Below are positions 1 to 9,809 of a stretch of DNA of 64,000 nt, piece after piece; within the stretch, counting starts at the first letter, position 1; every line of letters begins with the position of its first letter. The notes under the pieces were generated by a model. It was not told the origin of the DNA, did not search any database, and saw only the letters and a program-made list of their open reading frames with translations. The translations under genes were made by a program, and so were the position numbers. This stretch comes from Mikania micrantha (Eukaryota; Streptophyta; Magnoliopsida; Asterales; Asteraceae): NCBI GenBank assembly GCA_009363875.1, contig CM018694.1, positions 1,054,001 to 1,118,000 on the forward strand. The letters are read 5' to 3'.

Positions 1-1323
1 TTGGGAGATAAAGCAAGAATGGGCACAAAAGCTTACATCTGCATCTCCTTCCACAGCCTTGGTCACATAGACCAAGGAAGCCGCCCCAAACACAATAATT
101 GATCAACTGCTGAATGAATCTTTAGGAGATTCCGGTGATGGTTCTATACACCATCCTTAGGTGGCAAGTTCAATCCGTAGATAGATATTGAAGAAGAATT
201 CAAACCTCTCCTGTTGAGAAATTATGAATCTGATCAGCATGACGTGGTCAAAAAGGTGCTTGACTCTAGATCTCAGATCAAAAGTGTCGCACCCCGGCCT
301 TCCCGGCCTTCTGAGGGCACGACTCAAGACCGACTGGTATCGGTCTTTGCACAGGATCACACTCTCCGGTCACACTTGCGAGACCTACATGTCTGGTTTC
401 ATACGTGCATCTAATAATTTGGATAAAACAGTTTTGTAAAATCAGAGTTGCGGAAGCTTACTTAAAACATTTTTCAAAACATTACAAAATAACAGTTGCG
501 GAAGCGATTTAACTTATTTAACATTACATAAAAAAAAATGTTTCAATAGCCTAAGACACTAAAGCATATGCATGAGACTCCATCCTAGCATCCTAGTCCT
601 GTGTGCGTGCCTTAGTTAATTGAGAAAACATGCGAGTAAAACATCAACAGAACGATTGGTGAGAGCACAGGTTTCACACCTAAACCGACGACGGAATACG
701 TTGGGGTGCGAACGTGACTCTTTAATAGCTCATGATCAACTAAAACATTTCATAATTAATGCAACCAAATTTCAATGTCTCACAATCCTAACTAAACAAG
801 ATTCAACGTTCATCCAACAATTATAAAGTTCAAATTTTTATTAAGCTTCTAAAGTGCAAAGCATCTTATGTGTTCATCCGAAAGTTCTCTAAGTTGCACC
901 TCAAACATGATAAAGTTGAAAAGGTCAACTACAAAAGCAGTTGGTGAGAATCATAAAGTTGACTCGAAAAATAGTTTATTAGTTCAAAGCTGGAATCATG
1001 TATCATAAACATATCAATAGATAAGGCTTAATGTGGAAACATACATTAAATTAGTGCAGATCAAACCTTAGTTAACCAAGTTAGATATAATAACACATAT
1101 TACCCTTATAGTTCCAATAGTTCAAATTGTGCACAATAGTTCAAACATACAAAGTTCAATACTTCAATAGTTGGTAACTGAGTGATCACCAGCTCGGTGG
1201 AATGGTCAATTCAATAGCTATCATCACAGCAGTCAGGCTAATATAGTAGCGGCCTTAGAGCTTCTACTACTACTATCGGCTATCTAACTCTCGAGAAATC
1301 GGGGGTTTTGTCGGGGAATCGGT
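1..1323. repeat. decayed LTR-retrotransposon-derived sequence, no gene
   Basis: I see no coding region here. At about 284 a stretch starting TGTCGCACCCCGG resembles the start of the antisense gypsy LTRs seen later at 49701 and 54385 (TGTCACACCCCGAGCCGG). This suggests an old antisense LTR fragment running to the right. The phrase GTTGCGGAAGC occurs twice (about 444 and 494). The rest is AT-rich with many GTTCAA words. The family and the outer limits are not resolved. Confidence 0.4.
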
Positions 1324-1520
1324 GTCGTGGTGGTGCCAGCAGATAATGAAGTAGGTCTGGTCACTCGAGCAGAATTGATGGCCATGTTAGATAGAAATCA
1401 CCAGGCCGTAAATGAGTACTTCGATAAACAGATTCAAGAAATGACCGATAGATATAAACGAGAAACTGAACAAATATAGGAGTCATGGAGGCGTGACTGT
1501 GAAACCATACTTTGGTACAG
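1324..1520 (+). pseudogene. gag fragment of a Ty3/gypsy-like element
   Basis: Read in the frame starting at 1324, the sequence gives VVPADNEVGLVTRAELMAML followed by a charged stretch rich in Q, E, K and R. This looks like the N-terminal part of a plant gypsy gag. The frame is broken by TAG at 1477-1479 and reads on for about 14 codons. Nothing else of gag or pol follows, because mitochondrial-like sequence begins within about 30 bases. It is a dead fragment. Its relation to the LTR-like sequence upstream is unclear. Confidence 0.4.
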
Positions 1521-1546
1521 TTAACAAGGTTGGTACCTATGTTAGC

Positions 1547-1645
1547 GATCGTCGCTTCGGTGAATCACTTGAGCCCTGATACATTTTTGGTGCCATGGAG
1601 CTAGACCAGTGAGCTATTACGCTTTCTTCAAGGGATGGCTGCTTC
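1547..1645 (-). pseudogene. rrn26: nuclear copy of a mitochondrial 26S rRNA fragment
   Basis: On the minus strand this reads GAAGCAGCCATCCCTTGAAG, AAAGCGTAATAGCTCACTGG, TCTAGCTCCATGGCACC, then TGTATCAGGGCTCAAGTGAT and TCACCGAAGCGACG. These words belong to the conserved large-subunit rRNA core, and the version with the CTCCATGGCACC stretch matches plant mitochondrial 26S rRNA as I remember it better than plastid 23S. Only about 100 bases are present, so it is a transferred fragment and not a functional gene. The left edge is uncertain by about 10 bases. It abuts a nad4 fragment of opposite sense. Confidence 0.75.
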
Positions 1646-1780
1646 CATGTCCCGTGCTAGGAAGCATTACTCCTCTTTTCATTCCAAATTCAAGAATACG
1701 ACCGATACGATTGATTGGTCTATGCGCCTCTCTTATTACTTTTTTGTATTCCCCTGTTCTTCGGATACAATTCGATCCTT
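1644..1780 (+). pseudogene. nad4: nuclear copy of mitochondrial nad4 exon 1 fragment
   Basis: The translated stretch from about 1647 includes CPVLGSITPLFIPNSRIRPI and then RLIGLCASLITFLYSPVLRI followed by QFDP. This matches the N-terminal region of plant mitochondrial NADH dehydrogenase subunit 4 with a few substitutions. Similarity starts at about the CATGTCCCGTG stretch and stops after TTCGATCCTT at 1780, where unrelated AT-rich sequence takes over. The real start codon and the rest of exon 1 are absent, so no product is expected. It directly follows the antisense 26S rRNA fragment, with the join at about 1644-1646. Confidence 0.8.
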
Positions 1781-2463
1781 TAATGATCACTGCAAGTTTT
1801 GAGGATAGTTCACATGTAGTTTGGGACACAAGCTCAAATCACAAGATAAAGTTCATAGATACAGATTGTTCAAATAGTAAGAGTTCATGTTTCATCCCCG
1901 ATATTTTGAAAACAAAATCAAATCAAGAAAATGGGAATATGAAACTCACCTGAATAAGATAGCTAGATTGAGAGTTCAAGTAGCCAAAAATCCAAATTTG
2001 AGAGGATGAATCCTCACAATGAACCTATAGTTACAAGTTCGTAGTTCTCTAAGTTCAATAAATTTCTAAATAGAGTTCTAAGGCATTATAGGTTCAAGGT
2101 CTAGGTTTTAAATAAGTTTATAAAATCAAAGTTAAGTTAGGTGATTTGATAAACACGACAAAGTTGTATTTTTAGTTATTGAAAATAAATATTATAAGTT
2201 AAAGAATAATAATCTCAATTTCATAAGTTTACCACTTTAGGAATATTTAAAAGTTAAAGTGTAATACAAAATTTAAATGATTATATAAATTCCGAATTAA
2301 AATTGCTAAATACAAAATCTAATCAGTGATATGTTTTAATATGAGGTTTTTAAGTTAAGTTTATTACTATTTTATTTAAATAAAGCAAATTTAATTAAAC
2401 AAATATATTTTCTGGTCTATATAATAATTTCAGAAAATAAATATATTTTTCTGAAATTTTATA
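1781..2463. repeat. AT-rich spacer, nothing recognised
   Basis: No coding or RNA feature is supported. The last part (about 2400-2460) holds a weak inverted repeat around TTTTCTG and CAGAAAA. The five bases before the gypsy LTR are TTATA, which would be one side of its target duplication. The other side cannot be found because the right end of that element is truncated. Confidence 0.4.
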
Positions 2464-4248
2464 TGTAACAACCGGTTTTTCATAGTATTTTAATAAATTT
2501 ATATATAATAAAGTATTTTAATTTTTCTATAAATAGCGTTTTGATAATGACATGATAAAGTCGCTATGTGACTACTTTTTTATAAAGCGTGATCACATGA
2601 CACTAGCAAATGGTTTATGGATTAATAATATCACATTATCAAGACAACAAAGTAATGATCATAATGAGGGAAAGCGAAATTTGCAAACGATGCTTCGAAT
2701 GAAAGTTATGATAAAAACGAGTTTTGAACAATAATCATAAAATGACCTATATAATCAATACATCCTTAGGAGGAGTGCTTGATATGGTTAGAAAGGTAAT
2801 TAAAAAATGTGAACATGGGCTGTAACAGTGCGCAAAACAGAGTTCGTATGAAGCCGGAATCGCGAAAGCAAGTTCAAGACACTACGTGCGTTTACGGGCA
2901 CGTGTCCTAGGTGGCACGACACGTGTTTTCAAGGTTTTCCACGTGTCATAGGTGGCTGCCACGTGTCCCACATGATTGCCAAGTGTCCGGCGATGTGTCG
3001 CAGCCTGGTTATCTCGATCACGTGCAAGTTCCAATAAATAGTTCGTACCGCGTCATTTTTCGCACAAAGTTTTGGTTCCAATCCTATTATCACGACATAA
3101 ATACCCCCCATAAACTTCTTTTGAGGTTAATTGAGCGTGTGGAAGCACGTGACGAGTGGTCGGGACTAGCCAGATGGTTAAACAAGCTGTTGTCCGGATA
3201 TAGCGAGGTAAGCATATGCTTAAATTTTAAATGTTATGGTTATCTCATTGACTAAATCAACCATATGATATGATGTGGTTATGCCCGTGTGATACGGCGA
3301 ACACCCGGGATAGAAATAACGAGTTAAAAACTCGTATTGGAGATATCTAAACATAGTAGTTGTGTTGTCCGTTTGGAAACCCGAATTACGGTTTACGGGA
3401 TATGTGAATATTTTTATGCTCTTGCTAGGATATCCAGGTTGTTACGATTCCTTGAGGAAATGTGAGACCACTGTGTGATAAAACAGTGATTGTGTTGTAT
3501 GTGTTAAAAATTTTGTTTTTGACTAATATGTCGACCGTGGTCGACGGTGCCCTTGCTATATATGTTAAAACAAGCTACGTGCATGTCTTTGTTGCCTGTT
3601 TCTGGTGGGAAACAACCCTGGCATATGTGTCGGTATAGGGGGTTAATTGATCAATTGACTGTATTTGGCTGGTGACGACCGGGCCTGCAGAGGGTGAACG
3701 TGACCCTAGACAGTGGCTTCATATTACTATAGATGCAATACAAGGACTACCAAACTGTGGACTTGGCGGGTGGTAACCATACCGTGGACTTGGCGGATTG
3801 GTATTTGGGTTTTGGTAACCGGTGGTTTTAGTTTCTGGTAACCCGGTTATTGGTTCGAAACTTTTCTGCACAAAGTTTGTCTGTTATATGATTATGAAAT
3901 TCCCTTTATTATTATTTAAAATGTTTCATCTAAATCTTCTCCTAGTAGTGTTATCTTACTTTTTGTATGATTGAAACTTAGAACTCACTAGTGAAAACTG
4001 ATCCCTTTGAGTATGCATGTCAGGGAAAGATAAGGCTTCATGTAACCATGGCAAGGGCAAGGTGTGATATAAAGAATAGCATGCTGATGGAAATTTTGGC
4101 ATATGTATAATGATGTAAATTATATCATGCTGGCATCTTGTATTGGAACTTGTGCTATATTAATAAAAGTTCCGCTGCTTATCTCTGTTATACCATGTGT
4201 TCTGTTGTAATTCAGATTTAGTGATGGTTTCGGGAGACGGGCGTCACA
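2464..4248 (+). repeat. left LTR of element C
   Basis: It begins TGTAACAACCGG and ends GGGCGTCACA just before the primer site. The same start and end are found at 9030 and 13375. Compared with the middle LTR it lacks about 20 bases at 3249 and about 480 bases at about 3470, so the two copies differ by large indels as well as point changes. A TATA-like AATAAATAG lies at about 3034, downstream of a cluster of G-box motifs. Confidence 0.85.
2899..3044 (+). promoter_or_regulatory. LTR promoter with five G-box motifs
   Basis: CACGTG occurs at 2899, 2920, 2940, 2960 and 3019, several in the form CACGTGTC. That core is the known G-box / ABA-response element bound by plant bZIP and bHLH factors. The cluster ends about 10 bases before a degenerate TATA box (AATAAATAG, about 3034). 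The middle LTR has a better TATA box (TATAAATAG, 9579-9587) but has lost most of the G-boxes. Function is inferred from motif content only. Confidence 0.5.
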
Positions 4249-4817
4249 AGTTGGTATCAGAGCCTTGGTTTAACAGATTTTGAGTACTTTCAGTAGTACC
4301 TAAACTTAAACTAAGACTCAAAACACAAGTTCGAGATGTCAGTAAATATGCCAATGTAGCTAAATGTCTATTACGCTTGCTTAGTGCCCTATTTGGTGAT
4401 ACTTTACGCATACTGTGGTAAAACCCTTAGATTCATAAGTACAGAGAAGTTAGCAATTGCAATTAGCTACCGCAAATAATAGCTTAACTATACAAATGAG
4501 GCTCGAGATTTAACCATGGTGTGGTTTTGATGTAGAACTGATAAGAATTGATTATAAAATGGAAGAAACACCGTAAGTTTCATGTTAGCAATTAAATTTC
4601 CTGATAGGACAACAAAAGATCAGTAAGAGTTAGACCTATTGATAATGGTCTGAAATTAAGATGTGGATCATGTGTGAACATCATGGAGTATAATTAGACT
4701 AGTAGCACTATAAAGTAATAATTGCAAAGGGCCCGGTACTTATTTATTTAACGTCCTACTTTCATCTAATTATTCATCATACTAACACTGATATGTTTGG
4801 CATCTTATTGATTTCAG
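3208..4817 (+). other. candidate intron from LTR to the base before gag ATG
   Basis: A strong donor (GCGAG then GTAAGC, GT at 3208) sits about 170 bases after the LTR TATA box. A strong acceptor (TTGATTTCAG ending at 4817) lies one base before the gag ATG at 4819, with a TACTAAC branch-point match at 4780-4786, 32 bases from the AG. Splicing would remove U5, the primer site and the leader, giving a gag mRNA that cannot be a genomic template. The donor is conserved in the middle LTR at about 9737. This is a prediction without transcript evidence. Confidence 0.35.
4252..4264 (+). promoter_or_regulatory. primer binding site, initiator tRNA-Met
   Basis: TGGTATCAGAGCC directly follows the left LTR. 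It is complementary to the 3' end of plant initiator tRNA-Met, the usual primer of plant LTR elements. The same site occurs at 13379, 39532 and 19592 (short form), and on the minus strand at 63077-63089. Confidence 0.9.
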
Positions 4818-4818
4818 A

Positions 4819-6021
4819 ATGGTAGGAAGAGGTCGTGGTAGTGTTCGTGGTCATGGTCGTAATATGGGTGGCGGGCGAAGGCCAAATACAAGGAGTAATA
4901 CCAATGCCCGTCCCATCCACGAAAATGAAATTCCTCATCAAGTGGAAAATACTGAGGCTGCTCAGAATGAACGACGACAATCAGAAATGGCCACTGAAGT
5001 GGTAAAACCTATATGTGAAGCTCTACGAATGCTGATTGCGGAGCTACGTGGGTCAGGTGTCGGCCCGACAGCCGAATTTGGAAGGGTTGGAACCGGTAAT
5101 AATGGTGGCAGGAATGTTACAACAAATGGTAATGTAATCACATTGGTCAATGGCACGGAAGCTAACAAACGCAATAAAGGATGTGATTACAAAGCCTTTA
5201 AAGGTTGTGGTCCTCCATCTTTTGACAGTAAGAAGGATGCCGTTTGTACTCATGAGTGGGTTTAGGAAATGGAAGCAGTGATCTTGATCAGACAGTGTAG
5301 AGAGGATCAAGCAGTATTGTTTGCTGCACATTCATTTGTGTCTGAAGCACTATATTGGTGGGGAACCATCAAACAAGCTCATGGGGAGCAAGCTGTTGCA
5401 ACATTAAGTTGGAACAATCTTAAGAAAATGGTTTTGGAAAGGTTTTGCCTAAGGGGTGAATTTGATCCAATGGATATGGAGTTTCTAAAGCTGGAAGCAG
5501 GAATAATGACACATCGGGAATACACGAAGAAGTTTAACGAAATGTCCCGATTGGTTCCTGGTTTGGTAAATACCGAGGAAAAACACGTCAAGCGTTACAT
5601 CCAAGGTTTTCCAGCTGAGGTTCGGAAAGTTCTTAGAACAGTTGCACCGGGTACATATCAGTCAGGCATGGTACTTAGTGCAGCAATATATGATGATGAG
5701 TATGGTGTGGGCGGTAAGCCTGGCGAATGCAAAAGAAAGTGGTCTGATTTTGACTCAAAGTCAGAAGGCGTAGAGTCAAGGAAGAAATTCAAAGTTAACA
5801 ATACTGGTAAATTTCTTAAATGAAACAAATATCATAAGGGAAGATGTTTGGCCAACATTTCAAATGTTGCAAGAAATCCAAACCCTCCTACATGCTATCG
5901 TTGTGGAAAGTCAGGACATATTTCCACAAATTGTCCGGAAGTAAGAGATCGTGGCTGTTTTGAATGTGGGGAACTTGGGCATCGAAAGATTGACTACCCA
6001 AGATTTAAGAAAAGGATGGAA
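4819..6021 (+). pseudogene. gag pseudogene of element C with zinc knuckles
   Basis: The frame opens at ATG 4819 with an R/G-rich start (MVGRGRGSVRGHGRN). It continues through the gypsy gag core, including LYWWGTIKQA, FDPMDMEFLKLE and a YTKKFNEMSRLV segment. In-frame stops lie at 5263-5265 (TAG) and 5821-5823 (TGA), in the same frame throughout. Two zinc knuckles follow: CYRCGKSGHISTNC is complete, while CFECGELGHRKIDY has lost its last cysteine. Gag would form the virus-like particle and bind RNA. This copy cannot make a full product. The start is the only ATG close to the leader end. Confidence 0.85.
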
Positions 6022-7960
6022 TCAGGAACACAAGCTGATTGGAGTAAAGATAATGGAGGAAAGGCTAAGGTGCGTGCCTTCACGATGACCGCAGAGGAAG
6101 CCAAAATGGATTCAGACATCGTCTCGGGTACATTTCTTATTAATAATGTACCAGCAAATGTTTTATTTGATTCTGGTGCTAGTAAAAGTTTTATTTCTAT
6201 TAGATTTAGTAAATTGCTCAATAAGCCCCTCAAAACTTTAGAGAAAACTTTTGAAGTTGAAACCACCATAGGTAAAACTGTTAAGATTTCCGAAATGCTT
6301 GAAGATTGCTACATAGATTTAGATGGATACCAATTTCATGTTCAAATTTTCCAACTAACGCTTGGAGGCTTCGACGTCGTTTTGGGGATGGATTGGTTAG
6401 CAGAGAACAATGCTTAGATTGTATGCAACAAGAAATTTTCAAAAACAAGAACCGGATGGGAAGCAGACGTGCGTATATTGTGATCGCAACGGTTCAGCTG
6501 CGAAGTTAATTTCAATGATCAAAGCTCAAAAGTATATGGTGCAAGGTTGTAGAGAATACTTTGCCTATGTGGTAGATGATACAATGAAGACAAAGGATTT
6601 GAAGGAGGTGCCAGTAGTATGTCAATTCCCAGATGTCTTTCCTGAGGATTTGACAAATATTCCACCTGATAGAGAAGTCGAGTTTCGTATTGATTTGGTG
6701 CCAGGGGAAAAGCAAGTGGCTAAAGCTCCATATCGATTAGCTCCAACAGAAATGAAGGAACTAATAACACAATTACAAGACCTCCTCAATAAAGGGTTTA
6801 TAAGACCAAGCATCTCACCTTGGGGTGCTCCGATATTATTTGTTAAAAAGAAAGATGGGAGCATGAGAATGTGTATCGATTATCGTGAGCTAAACAAGCT
6901 TACGGTAAAGAACAAGTATCATCTCCCAAGAATTGATGACCTCTTTGATCAACTACAAGGGGCAAGCTGGTTTTCAAAGATTGATCTACGATCCGGGTAC
7001 CATCAGCTGAAAGTTCGGGAAGAAGATATTCCAAAGATGACTTTTGTACACGCTATGGTTATTATGAGTTCTTGGTTATGTCGTTCGGATTAACCAATGC
7101 TCCAACAGCTTTCATGGACCTAATGAATCGAGTGTGCCAACCTATACTGGACAGGTCTGTGATTGTGTTTATTGACGACATCTTAATTTATGCCAAGAAC
7201 GGAGGCGACCATGCCTGCCATTTAAAAGAAGTTTTTGAAACTTTACGCAAGGAGAAACTGTTCGCTATGTTCTCCAAGTGTGCATTCTGATTACGAGAAG
7301 TTCAATTCTTGGGCCACGTGATCAATACTGATGGTATAATGGTCGATCCAACAAAGGTGGAAGCAGTAATGAAATGGAGTCCTCCTAAGACTCTAACAAA
7401 GATTCGAAGCTTCTTGGGATTAGCTGGTTATTACCAGCGTTTTATCCAAGACTTTTCTAAAATTGCTTCACCATTGACTAAGTTGACTAAGAAAGAAGTT
7501 AAGTTTGATTGGAGTACACGGCAACAATAAGCATTTTAAGACATAAAGTCAAGATTGACTTAAGCACCAGTACTATCCTTACCTGATGGTATAGAAGACA
7601 TGGTTATTTATTCAAATGCTTCATATCAAGGATTGGGTTGTGTGCTCATGCAACGAGGAAAGGTCATCGCTTATGCTTCTCGAAAGCTGAAGCCTAATGA
7701 AGTAAATTATCCAACTCATGATTTGGAACTGGCAGCAGTTTTATTTGCTTTGAAAATATGGCGTCACTATTTGTATGGTGTCAAATGTACCATCTACACC
7801 GATCATAAGAGTCTCAAGTACTTCTTTGAACAGAAGGATTTGAATATGAGGCAACGTAGATGGTTGGAGTTAATTAAAGATTATGACTGTGACATCTTAT
7901 ATCACCCTGGAAAAGCCAACGTGGTGGCTGACGCTTTAAGTCGAAAGAGCGACCATTCTC
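6022..7960 (+). pseudogene. protease, reverse transcriptase and RNase H pseudogene of element C
   Basis: Protease shows LFDSGASKSFI (catalytic DSG) near 6165. Stop TAG lies at 6415-6417 and the reading passes to another frame by about 6480. Reverse transcriptase begins near 6720 (YRLAPTEMKEL) and holds FSKIDLRSGYHQ. It shifts frame again at about 7055 and continues with VFIDDILIYAK, the catalytic DD motif. Stops lie at 7288-7290 and 7528-7530. RNase H (from about 7600) holds IYSNAS, where the usual catalytic Asp of YCDAS is Asn, then HDLELAAV and ADALSRK. The order protease-RT-RNase H is Ty3/gypsy. At least four lesions make it inactive. Confidence 0.88.
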
Positions 7961-8984
7961 CAATTCGTGTGAGGGCATGTCAAGTGGTAATAACTCCAAA
8001 TTTCCTAGAACAACTCAAGGAAGCTCAAGTTGAGACGTTAAAAGAAGAAAATGTATGTAGTGAGAGAATATTTGGTCAACTGAAAAGTTTGGAAGAAAAT
8101 GATTATGGGGTGAAGACTAGGTTTGGACCAATGTGGGTACCGCGTGGCGGTGATATACGAAAGAAAATTTTGGATGAAGCCCACAAGACTCGTTATTCAC
8201 CCAGGTGCAACCAAGATGTATCAAGATTTAAAGAAGCACTACTGGTGGCATGGTATGAAGTTTAACGTTATGCAATATGTGAATAGATGTCTAACATGTG
8301 CTCAAGTTAAAGCTGAACACCAAAAGCCGTATGGCAAGCTTCAACCACTAGAAATACCCAAATGGAAATGGGAACATATTACTATGGATTTCATAACAAA
8401 GTTTCCATGAACAACTCAAGGTTATGATACCATTTGGGTAGTGATGGACAGATTGACTAAAAGTGCTCACTTTCTGCTTATTCGTGAATGATATTCTTCA
8501 GAAAGGTTGGCAGAAATATTTGTAAAATGAAATAGTTACCATTCATCGATTGATATGGCCATTTGAAATGTTATATGGGAGAAAATGTTGTACACCCATA
8601 TGCTGGGGTGATGTTGGTCAGAAAGAACTGAGAAACTTGGAAGTGGTTAGGGCTATGACTGAAAGACTGGAAAAAATTAAATCAAGAATGAAAGCGGCAC
8701 AAGACCGACAGAAGTCGTATGCTAATAACAGAAGGAGGCCAATTGAATTTCAAATTGGACATATAGTGTTACTAAAGGTATCTCCATGGAAAGGCCTTAT
8801 TCGTATTCGGAAACGTGGAAAATTAAGTCCAAGGTACATTGGACCTTTCAAAATTCTATCATGTGTAGGTGAGGTTGCATATAGACTAGAGTTACCGGAT
8901 GAATTAAGTAAGATTCACCCAACATTCCATGTCTCATACTTGCGCAAGTGCTTGACGGATGAAACCTCACACATTTGTTTTTGA
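7961..8984 (+). pseudogene. integrase pseudogene of element C, catalytic core deleted
   Basis: The zinc-binding N-terminus is recognisable (YWWHGMKFNVMQYVNRCLTC) and needs a frame change at about 8190. The first catalytic Asp is present in ITMDFITKF. TGA at 8408-8410 follows, then further stops near 8490. Between about 8530 and 8545 the reading jumps from AEIFVK to SYHSSID. Compared with element F this skips the part holding the second Asp and the Glu of the D,D35E triad, roughly 80 codons. The C-terminal part ending FHVSYLRKCL remains, but no chromodomain follows: it appears lost between the DETSH stretch and the polypurine tract. Confidence 0.82.
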
Positions 8985-9012
8985 TATAATAGGTTTCGAG
9001 GACGAAACCTAA

Positions 9013-9029
9013 TGTATGGGGGGTAGATT
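9013..9029 (+). promoter_or_regulatory. polypurine tract of element C
   Basis: GTATGGGGGGTAGATT directly precedes the middle LTR. Such a tract primes second-strand DNA synthesis. It follows CGAGGACGAAAC, a phrase often found at this place in plant gypsy elements and present in variant form in F (CGGGACGAAA, minus strand, about 58236-58245). Confidence 0.7.
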
Positions 9030-9809
9030 TGTAACAATCGGTTTTCCATAGTGTTTTAACAAATTTATATATAATAAAGTATTTTCATTTTTCTATAAAT
9101 AGTGTTTTGATAATGACATGATAAAATCGCTATGCGACTACTTTTCTATAAAGGGTCATCACATGATACTAGCAACTGGTTTATGGATTAATAATATCAC
9201 ATTATCAAGACAACAAAGTAATGATCATAATGAGGGAAAGCGAAATTAGCAAACGATGCTCCGAATGAAAGTTATGATAAAAACAAGTTTTTAACAATAA
9301 TCATAAAATGACCTATATAATCAATAAATCCTTAGGATGAGTGCTTGATATGGTTAGAAAGGTAATTAAAAATCGTGAACGTGGGCTAAACGGTGTACAA
9401 AACGGAGTTCATATGAAGCCAGAATCGCGAAAACAAGTTCAAGACACTACGCGAGTTTACTGGCACGTGTCCTAGGTGGCAATACACATGTTTTCAAGGG
9501 TTGCCATGTGTCCCACATGATTGCCAAGTGTCCGGCGATGTGTCGTAGCCTAGTTATCTCGATTCGCGTGCCAGTTCCTATAAATAGTCCATGTAATTTT
9601 TTACACAAAGTTTCGAGTTCCAATCCTATTATCATGACATAAATACCCCCATAAACCTCCTTTGAGGTTAATTTAGTGTGTGAAAGAATGTGACGAGTGA
9701 TTGGGACTAGCCAGACGGTTAAACAAGTTGTTCTCTGGATATAGCGAGGTAAGCACATGCTTAAATTTTAAATGTTAAGGTTATCTCATAAGTATATATG
9801 GGGTTGTAT

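Noticed and set aside
1609..1953. 114-codon plus-strand ORF starting MSYYAFFKGWLLPC
   Set aside because: Its first part is antisense 26S rRNA, the middle is a nad4 fragment and the end is AT-rich spacer. It is a chance reading through a mitochondrial insert.
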